From assembly GCA_945883825.1 (NCBI GenBank), contig CAMCYF010000001.1, forward strand, positions 186,001 to 250,000: a stretch of DNA of 64,000 bases, written 5' to 3'. A model generated the notes under the pieces. That model was given only the letters and a program-made list of their open reading frames with translations, had not been told where the DNA came from and ran no database searches. Numbering within the stretch: the first letter of the stretch is position 1; every line of letters begins with the position of its first letter. Of this stretch, positions 50,219 through 61,218 are shown one piece after another. Source of the DNA: Chitinophaga pinensis. Its GTDB lineage: Bacteria > Bacteroidota > Bacteroidia > Flavobacteriales_D > Crocinitomicaceae. The position numbers and the translations under genes are program-made.

Positions 50219-51060
50219 TAGGAAGTGATGTCTTTTTTATTGAATTTAAAAATTGCAATGGACACAAGTATAACATTGTGAACTACTAGTATAATAATTG
50301 AATTAAAGATTTTAGAATACGGCACAGGATCTTCAAAGAAACTTCTCCAAGATGCCATATGAGTTGTAAATAAAAAGGGCTTAATATTTTGGAAAACAGA
50401 AACTTCCATTGAGCCAATTATTGTAAATAAGATAATAACTGCCATTGTTGAAACAATCGGACCTATTGAATTCTCCGCAAAAGCTGAAAAGCAAATTGAA
50501 ACTGAAGAAACTGTTAAAAGAGACAAAAAGGCAACAATGAAACTTAAGCCATAACGCCAAAGAATATCTTGTTCTTTTAAAATAACTAAGCCCTCACTAT
50601 TTAGAACAATTAAATCTCCAGATCCAAAGATAAACTTGGAAACAAAAAGCGATAGAAAAATAAGCCAAAGGGTAAGAATAAAAGTGTAAACCGCACCCGC
50701 TATAAACTTTGATATTACAATCTTTGTTCGAGAAATTGGTTTAGTTGCCAACATTCTTACAGTTCCCATGGCTGCTTCCCCAGAAATTAAATCACCTGTC
50801 ACTAAAGCAACTAATAATGGAATATGGACAATTAGCATTTGAAGAATAATGAAAGCGATTAAATTTCCATTTAAAATAGTGCCATTGAATGAAAGTGTTT
50901 GTTCAAAAGAAGATGTTACAAAGGATATAAAAGAAGAACCATCAGCTTTCATTGCAAATAAAATAATACAAATCAACAATGTTAATGCACCAATTCCTAT
51001 GTAACTTCTTGGTTTTGCAAGAATCTTAATAAATTCGTTGTAGATATTTTTAAGTAACAT
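50218..51060 (-). CDS. ABC transporter permease (ABC-2 type)
   Basis: Six hydrophobic segments; GDLISGEAAMGTVRMLATKPISRTKIVISKFIAG. Confidence 0.9.
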   Translation of the reverse strand: MLLKNIYNEFIKILAKPRSYIGIGALTLLICIILFAMKADGSSFISFVTSSFEQTLSFNGTILNGNLIAFIILQMLIVHIPLLVALVTGDLISGEAAMGTVRMLATKPISRTKIVISKFIAGAVYTFILTLWLIFLSLFVSKFIFGSGDLIVLNSEGLVILKEQDILWRYGLSFIVAFLSLLTVSSVSICFSAFAENSIGPIVSTMAVIILFTIIGSMEVSVFQNIKPFLFTTHMASWRSFFEDPVPYSKIFNSIIILVVHNVILVSIAIFKFNKKDITS

Positions 51061-51061
51061 T

Positions 51062-51973
51062 TTAAGACTGAACTATTTTCATGAAAAAATCTTCTAATTT
51101 TCGTTTTGGCTCTAAAGCATAAACAAGAATGTTATTATCACCTAACATTTTATTAAGGTGGGGAACTTGTTGTTTTTCTATGCTCAGTGAAATTTCAACT
51201 TCATTTATACGAGTGATTTCTACATTTGCAAAATGCTGTTGAATTAAAGGAATTGCTTTGTTTACATCAGATAATTCCAATCTCACTGTCAATTCTTGTG
51301 CGTTTAGTAATTCTTGCACATTTCCTTCTACCAATGACTTCCCTTTCGTAATGATTACCATTCTATTTGCAATTAATTCGATTTCAGAAAGTTGATGCGA
51401 GGATAGTAAAATGGTTTTATTTTGCTCGTTTTTTAATCGTAAAATAAGATTTCTAATTTCGATAATTCCCTGCGGGTCTAAACCAGTTGTCGGCTCATCT
51501 AAAATGATTAATTCTGGTTTATGCAACAAGGTTTGTGCGATTCCTAAGCGCTGTTTCATGCCATGAGAAAAACCCTTTGTTTTATCTTTACCTCTGCCGC
51601 CTAAACCTACAAATTCTAACATTTCATGAATTTCTTTCGTTGAAACTGTAGCCCCAGAAATCCGAGCAAAAATCTCTAAATTTTTTTGAGCAGACAAATA
51701 GTTATAGAAATCTGGTTTTTCAATAATGCTTCCAATTTTTGAAAGTATTTCGTTGCGATGAGTAGCATAACTTTTACCAAACATTTGGATAGTTCCAGCA
51801 TTCAATCTAATAAGTGAAAGTAAGCAGCGAATTGTTGTGCTTTTTCCTGCACCATTTGGACCGAGAAATCCAAAGACATCGCCTTTATTTACGGTAAAGG
51901 AGACATCGCGAACCGCTTCAAATGAACCGAAATTCTTGGCTAATTTCTCAACTTTTATTACCACCTCTGACAT
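51062..51973 (-). CDS. ABC transporter ATP-binding protein
   Basis: GFLGPNGAGKSTTIRCLL, FSHGMKQRLGIAQTLLHKPELIILDEPTTGLDPQG. Confidence 0.95.
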   Translation of the reverse strand: MSEVVIKVEKLAKNFGSFEAVRDVSFTVNKGDVFGFLGPNGAGKSTTIRCLLSLIRLNAGTIQMFGKSYATHRNEILSKIGSIIEKPDFYNYLSAQKNLEIFARISGATVSTKEIHEMLEFVGLGGRGKDKTKGFSHGMKQRLGIAQTLLHKPELIILDEPTTGLDPQGIIEIRNLILRLKNEQNKTILLSSHQLSEIELIANRMVIITKGKSLVEGNVQELLNAQELTVRLELSDVNKAIPLIQQHFANVEITRINEVEISLSIEKQQVPHLNKMLGDNNILVYALEPKRKLEDFFMKIVQS

Positions 51974-52029
51974 AGCCCCAAAATTAATAATTCAATACCG
52001 ATTAATTTGATTAAAATTCAAAAAGAATG

Positions 52030-52479
52030 TTAAGCAAAAATTTCATCGACCATTTTTATTCGGAAATTGAAAATTCCTTCTAATTGCTTTTTTACAAAAA
52101 GTGCATGAGCAAATTCCCCAAGAATTCCCAATGGTAATTCATAAGATACTATATCTGTCATTTCCACTCCTCCTTCAACTTCTTTGAAATGGTGTTCGTG
52201 ATGCCATATTTTATAGGGCCCTTTTCGCTGTTCGTCAACAAAAAATAAATTGTCCTTCACCGTTTTTATTTCCGTAATCCAGGTCATTGGAATTCCTAAA
52301 ACTGGCTTAACAGAATATTCAATCATAAGTCCTTCATACATTTTTTCTGGCAGGTCGAATTTTATGTTAAAACCCATGTATGGAGGAGTAATTCGTTTTA
52401 AATTTTGAGGGGAAGAAAAGAAATCCCAACAGGTTTTCAGGTCTGTTTTTACAAATTGTTTGCGCTTAAGTTGATACAT
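52030..52479 (-). CDS. SRPBCC family protein
   Basis: KTDLKTCWDFFSSPQNLKRITPPYMGFNI..., typical cyclase/dehydrase-like START fold. Confidence 0.88.
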   Translation of the reverse strand: MYQLKRKQFVKTDLKTCWDFFSSPQNLKRITPPYMGFNIKFDLPEKMYEGLMIEYSVKPVLGIPMTWITEIKTVKDNLFFVDEQRKGPYKIWHHEHHFKEVEGGVEMTDIVSYELPLGILGEFAHALFVKKQLEGIFNFRIKMVDEIFA

Positions 52480-52587
52480 ATAAATAAAACAGATAGTTTA
52501 ACTATTTTGTTCTCATAGAATAACATTTTCAAGATTAGACTTAATTCAAGCTAGTAAATGTTTAATTTCGCTTAATAATAAATTTCT

Positions 52588-53166
52588 ATGGACTTAAAAT
52601 CTGAAATTAAAAAGCAATTTGAAGAGGCACAACTCATTCTTAGTCAATTTCAAAATACTGAAAATTTTGAAAAAATTGAGACTGCAATTGAGATGATGTG
52701 TACTGCTTTAAAAGCTGGAAATAAAATCATAAGCTGTGGAAATGGTGGATCAATGTGCGACGCCATGCATTTTGCTGAAGAATTAAGTGGGCGCTTTCGC
52801 AATAATCGTAGAGGTTTAGCAGCGCTTTCAATTTCTGACCCCTCACATATTTCTTGTGTTGCGAATGATTTTGGTTACGACTTTGTTTTTTCGCGCTACA
52901 TCGAAGCTATTGGTCAATCAGGTGATGTTTTACTTGGAATTTCAACTTCTGGTTCTTCAAAAAATGTAATACTAGCAATAGAAGAAGCAAAAAAGAAAGG
53001 ATTAAAGACGATTGTTCTGACTGGAAAAGACGGCGGGAAATTAGCAGGACTTGCAGATTTAGAAATTCGTGCCCCCTACTCTGAGTTTGCTGATCGAGCG
53101 CAAGAAATTCATATTAAAATCATCCATAATTTTATCCTTGGAATTGAATTAAATCTTGGACTTTAA
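52588..53166 (+). CDS. gmhA: D-sedoheptulose 7-phosphate isomerase
   Basis: [56 protein letters not shown]. Confidence 0.94.
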   Translation: MDLKSEIKKQFEEAQLILSQFQNTENFEKIETAIEMMCTALKAGNKIISCGNGGSMCDAMHFAEELSGRFRNNRRGLAALSISDPSHISCVANDFGYDFVFSRYIEAIGQSGDVLLGISTSGSSKNVILAIEEAKKKGLKTIVLTGKDGGKLAGLADLEIRAPYSEFADRAQEIHIKIIHNFILGIELNLGL

Positions 53167-54647
53167 TTTTTCTCAAGCACATCTTTTTTCGCCATTTCCT
53201 CCATTTCTTCTGGCGTAAATCGCTTGATTTTAATGTTCATGTAAGCATAAAAAACGGTCATTAAAGGACTAAGCAAATTAAAGAAGCAGTACATCCAATA
53301 AGTTCCGGTAGCAACACCTAAAACACTTGCTTGAGCAGCTCCACAAGTATTCCATGGAAAAAGAACAGAAGTTACAGTTCCAGAATCTTCTAAGGTTCGA
53401 CTTAGATTTTCTGGTTTTAAACCACGATCCCGAAACTCTTTTGCAAACATTCTTCCTGGAACGACAATTGCTAAATATTGGTCGGATGCAGTTGCATTAA
53501 AAAAGACACAAGTTCCAGCAGTAGTTGCAATTAAACTTCCCGTTGATTCTACTTTTCGCATAACAGTTTGCGTTATCTTTTTTAATAAACCACAAACTTC
53601 CATCGCGCCACCAAAACACATAGCGCACAATACCAACCAAATTGTATTCAGCATACCAAACATTCCTCGAGTACTTAATAATTTACTGATACTTTCATTA
53701 TTTGTTTGAATCTTAACTTCACCAGTCATTGCTTGCAAAACTGCTTTGTAAGCAGCTGTTGCATAATTACCAGTAGTTCCAGAAATTTCTTTTATCAATT
53801 GAGGTTGAGCAAAGCAAGCGACAACACCTCCTAAAACTGCCCCAACAAATAAAGCGGGCAAGGCATCTACTTTTAATGCTATTAAACCAAAAACTGCCAA
53901 AGGAACAAGAAATAAGATGGGAGAAATATAAAATTTAGAATCCATTGCTTTAAGTAAGTCATTCACTCCTTGTTGGTTGTTTCCAGGATTAATATAAAAA
54001 CCGAGTATTCCGAAAATTATAAACGTGATAATCAAAGTTGGAATAGTCGTATACATCATGTAGCGAATATGTGTAAATAAATCACCTCCAGCCATCGCCG
54101 GCGCAAGATTTGTAGTGTCAGATAAAGGCGACATTTTATCTCCAAAATAAGCACCTGATATAATCGCTCCTGCACACATTCCAAGTGGTACACCCATTAC
54201 AGTTCCAATTGCCAATAAAGCAACTCCAACAGTAGCAACAGTGCTCCAAGAACTTCCGGTGGCTAAAGAAACAATACAGCAGATAATGCAGGCAGCCAAA
54301 AGAAAATAACTTGGGTGCATCAATTGAAGTCCATAATAAATCATAGTTGGAACGACGCCAGATATCATCCAAGTACCGCTTAAAGCCCCAATGATTAATA
54401 GAATGAGGATTGCTGACATGGCTGAATTGATGCTTTTTACCATTCCTTTTTGAATCTGTTCCCAAGTGTAACCGAGTTTAAATCCAATTAATGCAGCAAC
54501 AACTGCTCCTACTATTAATGCAATTTGATTTGGGCCATAAGTTGCTGAATCTTTGTATATTATTACATTCAAGGACAATAAAGCAATTAAAATAATTATC
54601 GGAATAAGCGCTTCAATTAGATTTGGAGTTCGATTGTTTTTTTGCAT
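53163..54647 (-). CDS. Na+/H+ antiporter NhaC family protein
   Basis: [57 protein letters not shown]. Confidence 0.93.
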   Translation of the reverse strand: MQKNNRTPNLIEALIPIIILIALLSLNVIIYKDSATYGPNQIALIVGAVVAALIGFKLGYTWEQIQKGMVKSINSAMSAILILLIIGALSGTWMISGVVPTMIYYGLQLMHPSYFLLAACIICCIVSLATGSSWSTVATVGVALLAIGTVMGVPLGMCAGAIISGAYFGDKMSPLSDTTNLAPAMAGGDLFTHIRYMMYTTIPTLIITFIIFGILGFYINPGNNQQGVNDLLKAMDSKFYISPILFLVPLAVFGLIALKVDALPALFVGAVLGGVVACFAQPQLIKEISGTTGNYATAAYKAVLQAMTGEVKIQTNNESISKLLSTRGMFGMLNTIWLVLCAMCFGGAMEVCGLLKKITQTVMRKVESTGSLIATTAGTCVFFNATASDQYLAIVVPGRMFAKEFRDRGLKPENLSRTLEDSGTVTSVLFPWNTCGAAQASVLGVATGTYWMYCFFNLLSPLMTVFYAYMNIKIKRFTPEEMEEMAKKDVLEKN

Positions 54648-54767
54648 TCTTCTTATGTTTTTTACCAAAAATAAGGATAAAATGTGGATTCATTATTTTA
54701 GAGATTTAAAATGAATTTCTTTTGTTAATTCTGAACAGCATTCTCTTTCACTTGTTAAATTTGTACG

Positions 54768-57554
54768 GTGAAGCAAGAAATAGAAATTAAGGGAGCAAAA
54801 GTTCATAACCTGAAGAATCTTTCAGTAAATATACCTCACGGAAAAATTACGGTGATAACAGGAGTTTCAGGCTCTGGCAAATCTAGTTTGGCTTTCAATA
54901 CTATTTATGCTGAAGGACAACGCCGTTTTATTGAAAGCATGTCTTCTTATGCACGACAATTTTTAGGGAAATTAAATAAACCTGAAGTTGACTTCATCAA
55001 AGGACTTTCACCTTCCATTGCGATTCAGCAAAAGGTAATTACCAGTAATCCTCGCTCAACCGTTGGTACGACAACAGAAATTTATGATTATCTCAAATTA
55101 CTTTATGCGAGAATCGGAAAAACAATTTCCCCAATTTCAGGAAATACTGTAAAAAAACACAGTGTTACAGATTGTATGGAGTATTTACATTCGCTAAAGA
55201 AAGAAACTAAAATTGCTATTGTCTGCCCCTTAAATATTACTTTAAATAATAGTTTAGATAAAATAATTCAAATTATTTATAAACAAGGCTTTACTAGAAT
55301 TTACTATTCTAATTCTTTTCATTTAATTGAAGATAATTTAGAGCGCAAGATACCAGCAGACACCCTCTTGGTTATTGACCGTATTCAAACTGATTTCTCA
55401 GATGATGGAGCTATTTCGCGTGCTACGGATTCTATTTCTATTGCTTTTGCTGAAGGAAACGGAAGTTGTGGGATTTTAGATCCCGAAACGAATAAAATCA
55501 AATGGTTTAACAATCGTTTTGAATTAGACGGACAAGTATTTCAGGAGCCAAGTTCGCATTTTTTTGCTTTTAACAATCCTGTTGGAGCCTGCAAAACCTG
55601 TGAAGGATACGGGCAAATTCTAGGAATAGATGAGGAACTGGTTTTTCCAAACCGAAAGCTTAGTGTTTTTGAGGGTGCAATTGCTCCTTGGAGAGGCGAT
55701 ACAATGGGGGAATACCTTAACGAACTAATTTTAAACGCTAAGAAATTTGATTTTCCAATCCATAGACCAATCGATGATTTGACTGAAGAACAAATTCAGA
55801 TATTATGGAAAGGGAACCAATATTTTACTGGTTTACAGCGCTTTTTTAAATTTCTAGAAAGTCAAACGTATAAAATTCAATACCGTGTTTTACTTTCGCG
55901 GTATCGCGGAAAAACAAGCTGCCACGAATGCCATGGAACACGCTTAAGAGGCGATGCTGCATTTGTCAAAATTAATGGTATGTCAATTCAAGAATGTGTT
56001 TTACTTCCATTAGATGAATGTTTTAATTTTTTCAATTCTTTGAAATTAGATAAGTACGAAACGCAACTTGCAAATCGAATTTTACCTGAAATTCAGTCAC
56101 GACTCAGATTTTTATTAGATGTTGGACTGGGTTATTTAACACTTAATCGTGCTGCAAATTCACTTTCAGGAGGTGAATCACAAAGGATAAATTTAGCAAC
56201 ATCATTAGGGAGTAGTTTGGTTGGCTCTATTTATGTTTTAGATGAGCCATCAATTGGCTTACATCCGAAAGATACAGCCCGTCTGATTAGCGTACTCCAA
56301 GAGTTAAAATTACTGGGAAATACTGTAATAATTGTTGAGCACGAGGAAGAAGTAATGAAAGCCGCTGATCAAATTATTGATATTGGCCCGAAAGCTGGAG
56401 TTTTTGGTGGAGAAGTCGTTTTTCAAGGCTCCTTTTCTCAACTTAAAGATGCAAAAGAAAGTCTAACTGCAGAATATTTAATGGGACTTCGAGAAATTCC
56501 TGTTCCAAAAAAGCGAAGGGTCACAAAAAATAAACTTCTAATTCAAGGAGCTCGCCAATTTAATTTAAAGAACTTCGATTTAAAGATTCCATTGAATAGT
56601 TTGGTGTGTTTTACGGGTGTTTCTGGTTCCGGAAAGTCTACTCTAGTCCGTTCTATTCTTTATCCTGCTCTTAGAAAAGAATTGGGTTTGAGCAGTGAAT
56701 TAATTGGAAAATTTAACGGTCTTACTGGAGATTTAAAAGCGATAAACCTCGTGGAATTTATAGATCAAAACCCACTTGGTAAATCATCGAGAAGTAATCC
56801 AATTACGTATGTGAAAGCATTTGATGATATCCGGGAACTTTATTCGCGCCAAGCTCTTGCTAAAATGCGAGGTTACAAACCTGGGTTTTTTAGTTTTAAT
56901 GTTGAAGGTGGACGCTGTGAAATGTGTGAAGGAGAAGGAACAATTACTGTTGCGATGCAATTTATGGCGGATGTTCATTTGACCTGTGAAACATGTAAAG
57001 GGAAACGCTATAAGTCTGAAACATTAGAAATTGAATACCGTGGAAAGTCAATTTATGAACTTTTGGAAACAAATTTAGCCGATGCTTTAGCATTTTTTAA
57101 AGCTGGAACAGATCGCTTGGACCAAAAGATTGTTGATAAAATTCAACCATTAGTTGATGTTGGCTTGTCTTACTTAAAAGTTGGACAATCTTCAAGTACA
57201 ATGAGCGGCGGTGAAGCGCAAAGGGTTAAATTAGCATCTTTTCTATCGAAAGGAAACAATGCTCCCTCTACCCTATTTATTTTTGATGAACCAACTACCG
57301 GCTTGCATTTTTATGACATCGAAAAATTGGTTATCGCTTTTAATGCTCTAATCGATAAAGGACATTCAATTCTTGTTATTGAGCACAACATGGAAGTTAT
57401 AAAATGTGCAGATTACATTGTCGACTTAGGTCCAGTTGGTGGAGATAAAGGCGGCTATATTTTATTTGAAGGTTCACCTGAAGAGTTAGCAGCTTTAGAC
57501 GGAAATTCAACAGGATTCTACCTTCGAGAAAAATTAGGACTCAAGAAGCTTTAA
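54768..57554 (+). CDS. uvrA: excinuclease ABC subunit A (GTG start)
   Basis: EIEIKGAKVHNLKNLSVNIPHGKITVITGVSGSGKSSLAFNTIYAEGQRRF; zinc-finger CKTCEGYGQ / CEMCEGEGTITVAMQFMADVHLTCETCKGKRY. Confidence 0.97.
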   Translation: MKQEIEIKGAKVHNLKNLSVNIPHGKITVITGVSGSGKSSLAFNTIYAEGQRRFIESMSSYARQFLGKLNKPEVDFIKGLSPSIAIQQKVITSNPRSTVGTTTEIYDYLKLLYARIGKTISPISGNTVKKHSVTDCMEYLHSLKKETKIAIVCPLNITLNNSLDKIIQIIYKQGFTRIYYSNSFHLIEDNLERKIPADTLLVIDRIQTDFSDDGAISRATDSISIAFAEGNGSCGILDPETNKIKWFNNRFELDGQVFQEPSSHFFAFNNPVGACKTCEGYGQILGIDEELVFPNRKLSVFEGAIAPWRGDTMGEYLNELILNAKKFDFPIHRPIDDLTEEQIQILWKGNQYFTGLQRFFKFLESQTYKIQYRVLLSRYRGKTSCHECHGTRLRGDAAFVKINGMSIQECVLLPLDECFNFFNSLKLDKYETQLANRILPEIQSRLRFLLDVGLGYLTLNRAANSLSGGESQRINLATSLGSSLVGSIYVLDEPSIGLHPKDTARLISVLQELKLLGNTVIIVEHEEEVMKAADQIIDIGPKAGVFGGEVVFQGSFSQLKDAKESLTAEYLMGLREIPVPKKRRVTKNKLLIQGARQFNLKNFDLKIPLNSLVCFTGVSGSGKSTLVRSILYPALRKELGLSSELIGKFNGLTGDLKAINLVEFIDQNPLGKSSRSNPITYVKAFDDIRELYSRQALAKMRGYKPGFFSFNVEGGRCEMCEGEGTITVAMQFMADVHLTCETCKGKRYKSETLEIEYRGKSIYELLETNLADALAFFKAGTDRLDQKIVDKIQPLVDVGLSYLKVGQSSSTMSGGEAQRVKLASFLSKGNNAPSTLFIFDEPTTGLHFYDIEKLVIAFNALIDKGHSILVIEHNMEVIKCADYIVDLGPVGGDKGGYILFEGSPEELAALDGNSTGFYLREKLGLKKL

Positions 57555-58058
57555 CTTTTCATTGATTTCTGTACAAATTTCGTTGATTGATTTATCGCCA
57601 TTAATTTTGATACTTGCTTGCTCGTAAAACGGACGTCTTTCAGCTAATTTGACAGATATATACTTCTTTAATTCAGTTTCATTCAAATTCTCAATCAATG
57701 GGCGAGAATCATCATTTAAAAGACGATTAAACAAAACCTCTTCGGGTGTATCAATAAAAACAAGAATCCCATTCTCTATCAAGAGCTTTGTATTTTCTTC
57801 AAAACAAGGCAAACCGCCACCTGTTGCAACTACTGATTTCTGTTGTGAAGCAATAACTTCTTTTAGGACTTCTCTTTCTAAAAGTCTAAAAGAAATTTCT
57901 CCACTTTCAAGCATGAAATCTTTTAGGTTCTGTTGGATTTTTTCTTCAATCAGTAAATCAGTATCTAAAAAAGAATGATTTTTCAATTCGGCAAGGTGTT
58001 TTCCAATGGAAGATTTACCACTCCCCATGAATCCAATTAGAAATATATGCTTCTTCAT
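57534..58058 (-). CDS. aroK: shikimate kinase
   Basis: MKKHIFLIGFMGSGKSSIGKHLAELKNHSFLDTDLLIE; VVATGGGLPCF; DDSRPLI. Confidence 0.93.
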   Translation of the reverse strand: MKKHIFLIGFMGSGKSSIGKHLAELKNHSFLDTDLLIEEKIQQNLKDFMLESGEISFRLLEREVLKEVIASQQKSVVATGGGLPCFEENTKLLIENGILVFIDTPEEVLFNRLLNDDSRPLIENLNETELKKYISVKLAERRPFYEQASIKINGDKSINEICTEINEKLKLLES

Positions 58059-58153
58059 CTTATGAGTATTCTTAGCAATCAATGACTTGAGTTACGATTA
58101 GAAATAAATTCAAATTTAGGTATTAATACTTTGCACTACTAAAATTATATGAG

Positions 58154-58161
58154 TATATTTG
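58154..58161 (+). promoter_or_regulatory. Bacteroidota-type promoter of tRNA-Lys (-7 TATATTTG, -33 TTG about 20 nt upstream)
   Basis: TTGCACTACTAAAATTATATGAGTATATTTG directly upstream of the tRNA. Confidence 0.75.
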
Positions 58162-58177
58162 CACCCTTAAAATCAAC

Positions 58178-58250
58178 GATTCCGTAGCTCAGCTGGTAGA
58201 GCAATACACTTTTAATGTATGGGCCCTGGGTTCGAATCCCAGCGGGATCA
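58178..58250 (+). tRNA. tRNA-Lys (TTT)
   Basis: GATTCCGTAGCTCAGCTGGTAGAGCAATACACTTTTAATGTATGGGCCCTGGGTTCGAATCCCAGCGGGATCA; anticodon TTT. Confidence 0.96.
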
Positions 58251-58255
58251 CAAAA

Positions 58256-58290
58256 GAAACCCATTTCCAAAAGGAAATGGGTTTTTTATT
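58256..58290 (+). terminator. Terminator after tRNA-Lys
   Basis: AACCCATTTCC-AAAA-GGAAATGGGTTTTTTA. Confidence 0.85.
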
Positions 58291-58433
58291 TTTAATGACG
58301 TTCAAAATACATTTTGATAAGTTAGAAAAAATAAAAAACCAAAAAATGTGAAGCAGTTTGGGTTTTATGCTTGGATTGAGCCCAAAAAAAATGGTTCATG
58401 GAATACTCTCAGCGGCTTTTTTTTAAGTCAATT

Positions 58434-60143
58434 TTAAAAATAAGTAATGTAACCAAAATGAATTTTTCCATTTCGAAATTCGAATGGATTATTCTCTTGT
58501 TTTCCTAGAGAATACGAAATTGAAAAAATTCCTATTCTTGAACCAAAAGAAATACCTGCTCCTACCCCAAATGGATTGTCTATCTTGTAGGTCAGAGTAT
58601 TATCCTCATAAATTCCCTGATCGTAAAAAATAAAAGCATTTGAATTCTTATCTAATAAAAATCTGTATTCAAGACTTGTAATCAACTTTGTACTTGCAAA
58701 TAATTCTTCCTCATTAAAACCACGAAGGGAGTTTAAACCACCAAATCTATAACGTTCATTTTGAAATATGCTAGAACTAGTATAACTTTCGAAATTTACA
58801 CCAACTTTAATGATGTTTCTCTTTGTAATTGGAATATAGCTTACATACTGAAAAATACTTTTGTAAACATAAGATTTTTCAAGTATAGTATTATCTTTTT
58901 TTATAGTTCTATTGCCTATTGATGTTTCAATAAATAATGAAAAACCTTTACTTGGATTAGGTAAAAAATTTATGCGTTTATATTGAAGAGATAATCCGTA
59001 TGAATTTAGTTTAATGGGAGCTAAATAAGAAAACAAAGATGAAGGATTTGGAGTCTTACTTAAGATTTCAGAGGAATTAACTTGATAAAAACCTTTCAGC
59101 TGAACGTTATTCTTGAATGAATACTGAATACCTATAAAAGATTTTAAATCTAGAAATGTAGAATCACGCTTATAAAGATTGAATTTTAAATCTATTCCAA
59201 ATGGTGATTTAAATAAAAAAGGATAATTCAATTTAGCCTGTAGTGCTTGTGTTTGTGGCTCAATACTTCGCCAATTAAGATCGATTAACTCTGCTTTTTT
59301 AAAAACATTTTGCAATTTAATTTGAACATCTCCAGTAAGCCCTATTTTTTGTGATTTGGGGTTTGGTTGGAGTCCTACAGCACCATTCATAGAACTCATT
59401 TTTTGATTTTCTAAATAAACATATAATTCAACTCCATTTTCAGTGAAAAGAAGTTCTGATTTTTTTAGAACGTTTATAAAATTTGTTTGCTGTAAAATTC
59501 GATCTATACTTGATATTTTTTCTTCGCTATAAATATCATTAATTTTAATCCCAATAAGATTTTGAACAGTGCTCTTAGAAATACTTGAGTCACCTTTTAC
59601 AATAATATCCGAAAACCTATAAAATTTTCCGCTTGAAATATTCATCTGAATTTGAATTTGCTGCTCAATTATTTCCTGTTCAGCAAAAAAAACCTGTGCA
59701 AATGGATATCCATTATTTGCGTATGCTTTAAGCGTCTTGTCAATAAAGAGCTTAAAAAGAGACGGACTAGTTTTCAGTGAGTTTTTTGGTATGTTTTCAA
59801 TGCCAAAAGACCTTAGTTGAGACTTTATTGAATCATTTATTACAATGGCAACATTTGGAAAATGAGAGCCAATTTCAACAAGTACCTCAATTTCAGTGGA
59901 AGATACATAAAGTGGTTTAAAAGATGCTAAATAATACCCTTTTTCTAACCACTGATATTTATTGTTTTCTAAAATACTATTTAACTCCTCAATCTTTTTA
60001 ATTTCAAATGGCTTAAAATCATTATTTTTTTTGAGAGATGTATTATTCAATAGGGTATAATGAACTTGAATACTTTGACCAAAAAAGAAAAAAGTTAAAA
60101 AAAATATGAAAAAAAAGAGGAATAACAATTTCATTTTAAACAA
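58434..60143 (-). CDS. BamA/TamA family outer membrane protein
   Basis: POTRA-like N-terminus; RYRFGGLNSLRGFNEEELFASTKLITSLEYRF, FYDQGIYED, FGVGAGISFGSRIGIFSISYSLG...HFGYITYF C-terminal aromatic. Confidence 0.88.
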   Translation of the reverse strand: MFKMKLLFLFFFIFFLTFFFFGQSIQVHYTLLNNTSLKKNNDFKPFEIKKIEELNSILENNKYQWLEKGYYLASFKPLYVSSTEIEVLVEIGSHFPNVAIVINDSIKSQLRSFGIENIPKNSLKTSPSLFKLFIDKTLKAYANNGYPFAQVFFAEQEIIEQQIQIQMNISSGKFYRFSDIIVKGDSSISKSTVQNLIGIKINDIYSEEKISSIDRILQQTNFINVLKKSELLFTENGVELYVYLENQKMSSMNGAVGLQPNPKSQKIGLTGDVQIKLQNVFKKAELIDLNWRSIEPQTQALQAKLNYPFLFKSPFGIDLKFNLYKRDSTFLDLKSFIGIQYSFKNNVQLKGFYQVNSSEILSKTPNPSSLFSYLAPIKLNSYGLSLQYKRINFLPNPSKGFSLFIETSIGNRTIKKDNTILEKSYVYKSIFQYVSYIPITKRNIIKVGVNFESYTSSSIFQNERYRFGGLNSLRGFNEEELFASTKLITSLEYRFLLDKNSNAFIFYDQGIYEDNTLTYKIDNPFGVGAGISFGSRIGIFSISYSLGKQENNPFEFRNGKIHFGYITYF

Positions 60144-60255
60144 TAGCTCGTGGAAATGTATTTTTATTGATTAACATCCTTTATAGAATTTAATTGTAAC
60201 TTTATAATGTAATTGTTATTAATATTAGATTAAATACTCAATAAACTAGTTCGAA

Positions 60256-60396
60256 ATGAAAAATAAATTCTCCATTATTTTAATTATCGCTTTTGTTTCA
60301 GTTGTCTTAGCATCTTGCGGCGCTAAAAAATCAGCAAATTGTGATGCTTATGGTAGCCTTCAACAAAAAGAAAACAGGGACTTAGCGACAAAGTAA
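60256..60396 (+). CDS. 46-aa small lipoprotein (not in ORF track)
   Basis: MKNKFSIILIIAFVSVVLASCGAKKSANCDAYGSLQQKENRDLATK*; clear lipobox LASC. Confidence 0.75.
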   Translation: MKNKFSIILIIAFVSVVLASCGAKKSANCDAYGSLQQKENRDLATK

Positions 60397-60398
60397 AC

Positions 60399-61217
60399 TC
60401 ACCAGTTGAATTGCTCGACATACAATGCCATCTCTATTTGTATATTTAAAGCTTCTTTTCTTGCTTCATAGCCAAAATCTACTCCATTGCTTGCATAAAT
60501 AATTCCACGCGAAGAATTTACGAGTAATCCACATTCATTATTTGAGCCGTATTTAACCACATCCTCTAATTTTCCACCTTGAGCACCAACTCCTGGCACT
60601 AAGAAAAAATGATTGGGTGCTAATTTTCTTACTTTCTCTATTTCCTTTGCCTTTGTTGCACCAACAACAAACATTAAAGATTCATCAGTCCCCCAATTCA
60701 TTGATTTCTCAATAACACTTTCGTATAGTTTTCGACCATCTTTCATTTCTTGAAATTGAAAATCTGAAGCACCATCATTGGATGTTAAAGCTAATAACAC
60801 AAGCCATTTTCCAGGATTCTCAAGGAATGGCAAAACACTATCCGAACCCATATATGGAGCAACAGTTACAGCATCACATGAATAAGTTTCAAAAAAAGTT
60901 TTAGCATAATACCGAGATGTATTTCCAATATCGCCACGCTTTGCATCAGCAATAATAAAACAATCTTTTGGGATATAATTAACCGTTTTTTCAAAGGAAT
61001 TCCAACCCTTTGAACCATAACACTCGTAAAATGCAAGGTTCGGCTTGTATGCAACACAAAGGTCATTTGTTGCATCAATAATAACTTTATTAAATTCAAA
61101 AATTGGATCTTCAGAATCTAATAAATGTTGAGGGATTTTAGATAAATCAGGATCTAAACCAATACACAGAAAGGATTTTTTTGTCCTAATTTGTTGAATA
61201 AGTTCTATTTTTGTCAT
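60399..61217 (-). CDS. pyrF: orotidine 5'-phosphate decarboxylase
   Basis: [55 protein letters not shown]. Confidence 0.95.
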   Translation of the reverse strand: MTKIELIQQIRTKKSFLCIGLDPDLSKIPQHLLDSEDPIFEFNKVIIDATNDLCVAYKPNLAFYECYGSKGWNSFEKTVNYIPKDCFIIADAKRGDIGNTSRYYAKTFFETYSCDAVTVAPYMGSDSVLPFLENPGKWLVLLALTSNDGASDFQFQEMKDGRKLYESVIEKSMNWGTDESLMFVVGATKAKEIEKVRKLAPNHFFLVPGVGAQGGKLEDVVKYGSNNECGLLVNSSRGIIYASNGVDFGYEARKEALNIQIEMALYVEQFNW

Positions 61218-61218
61218 G

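Noticed and set aside
54136-54465. 109-aa minus-strand ORF inside the NhaC-like gene
   Set aside because: Out-of-frame shadow of a well-supported transporter gene.
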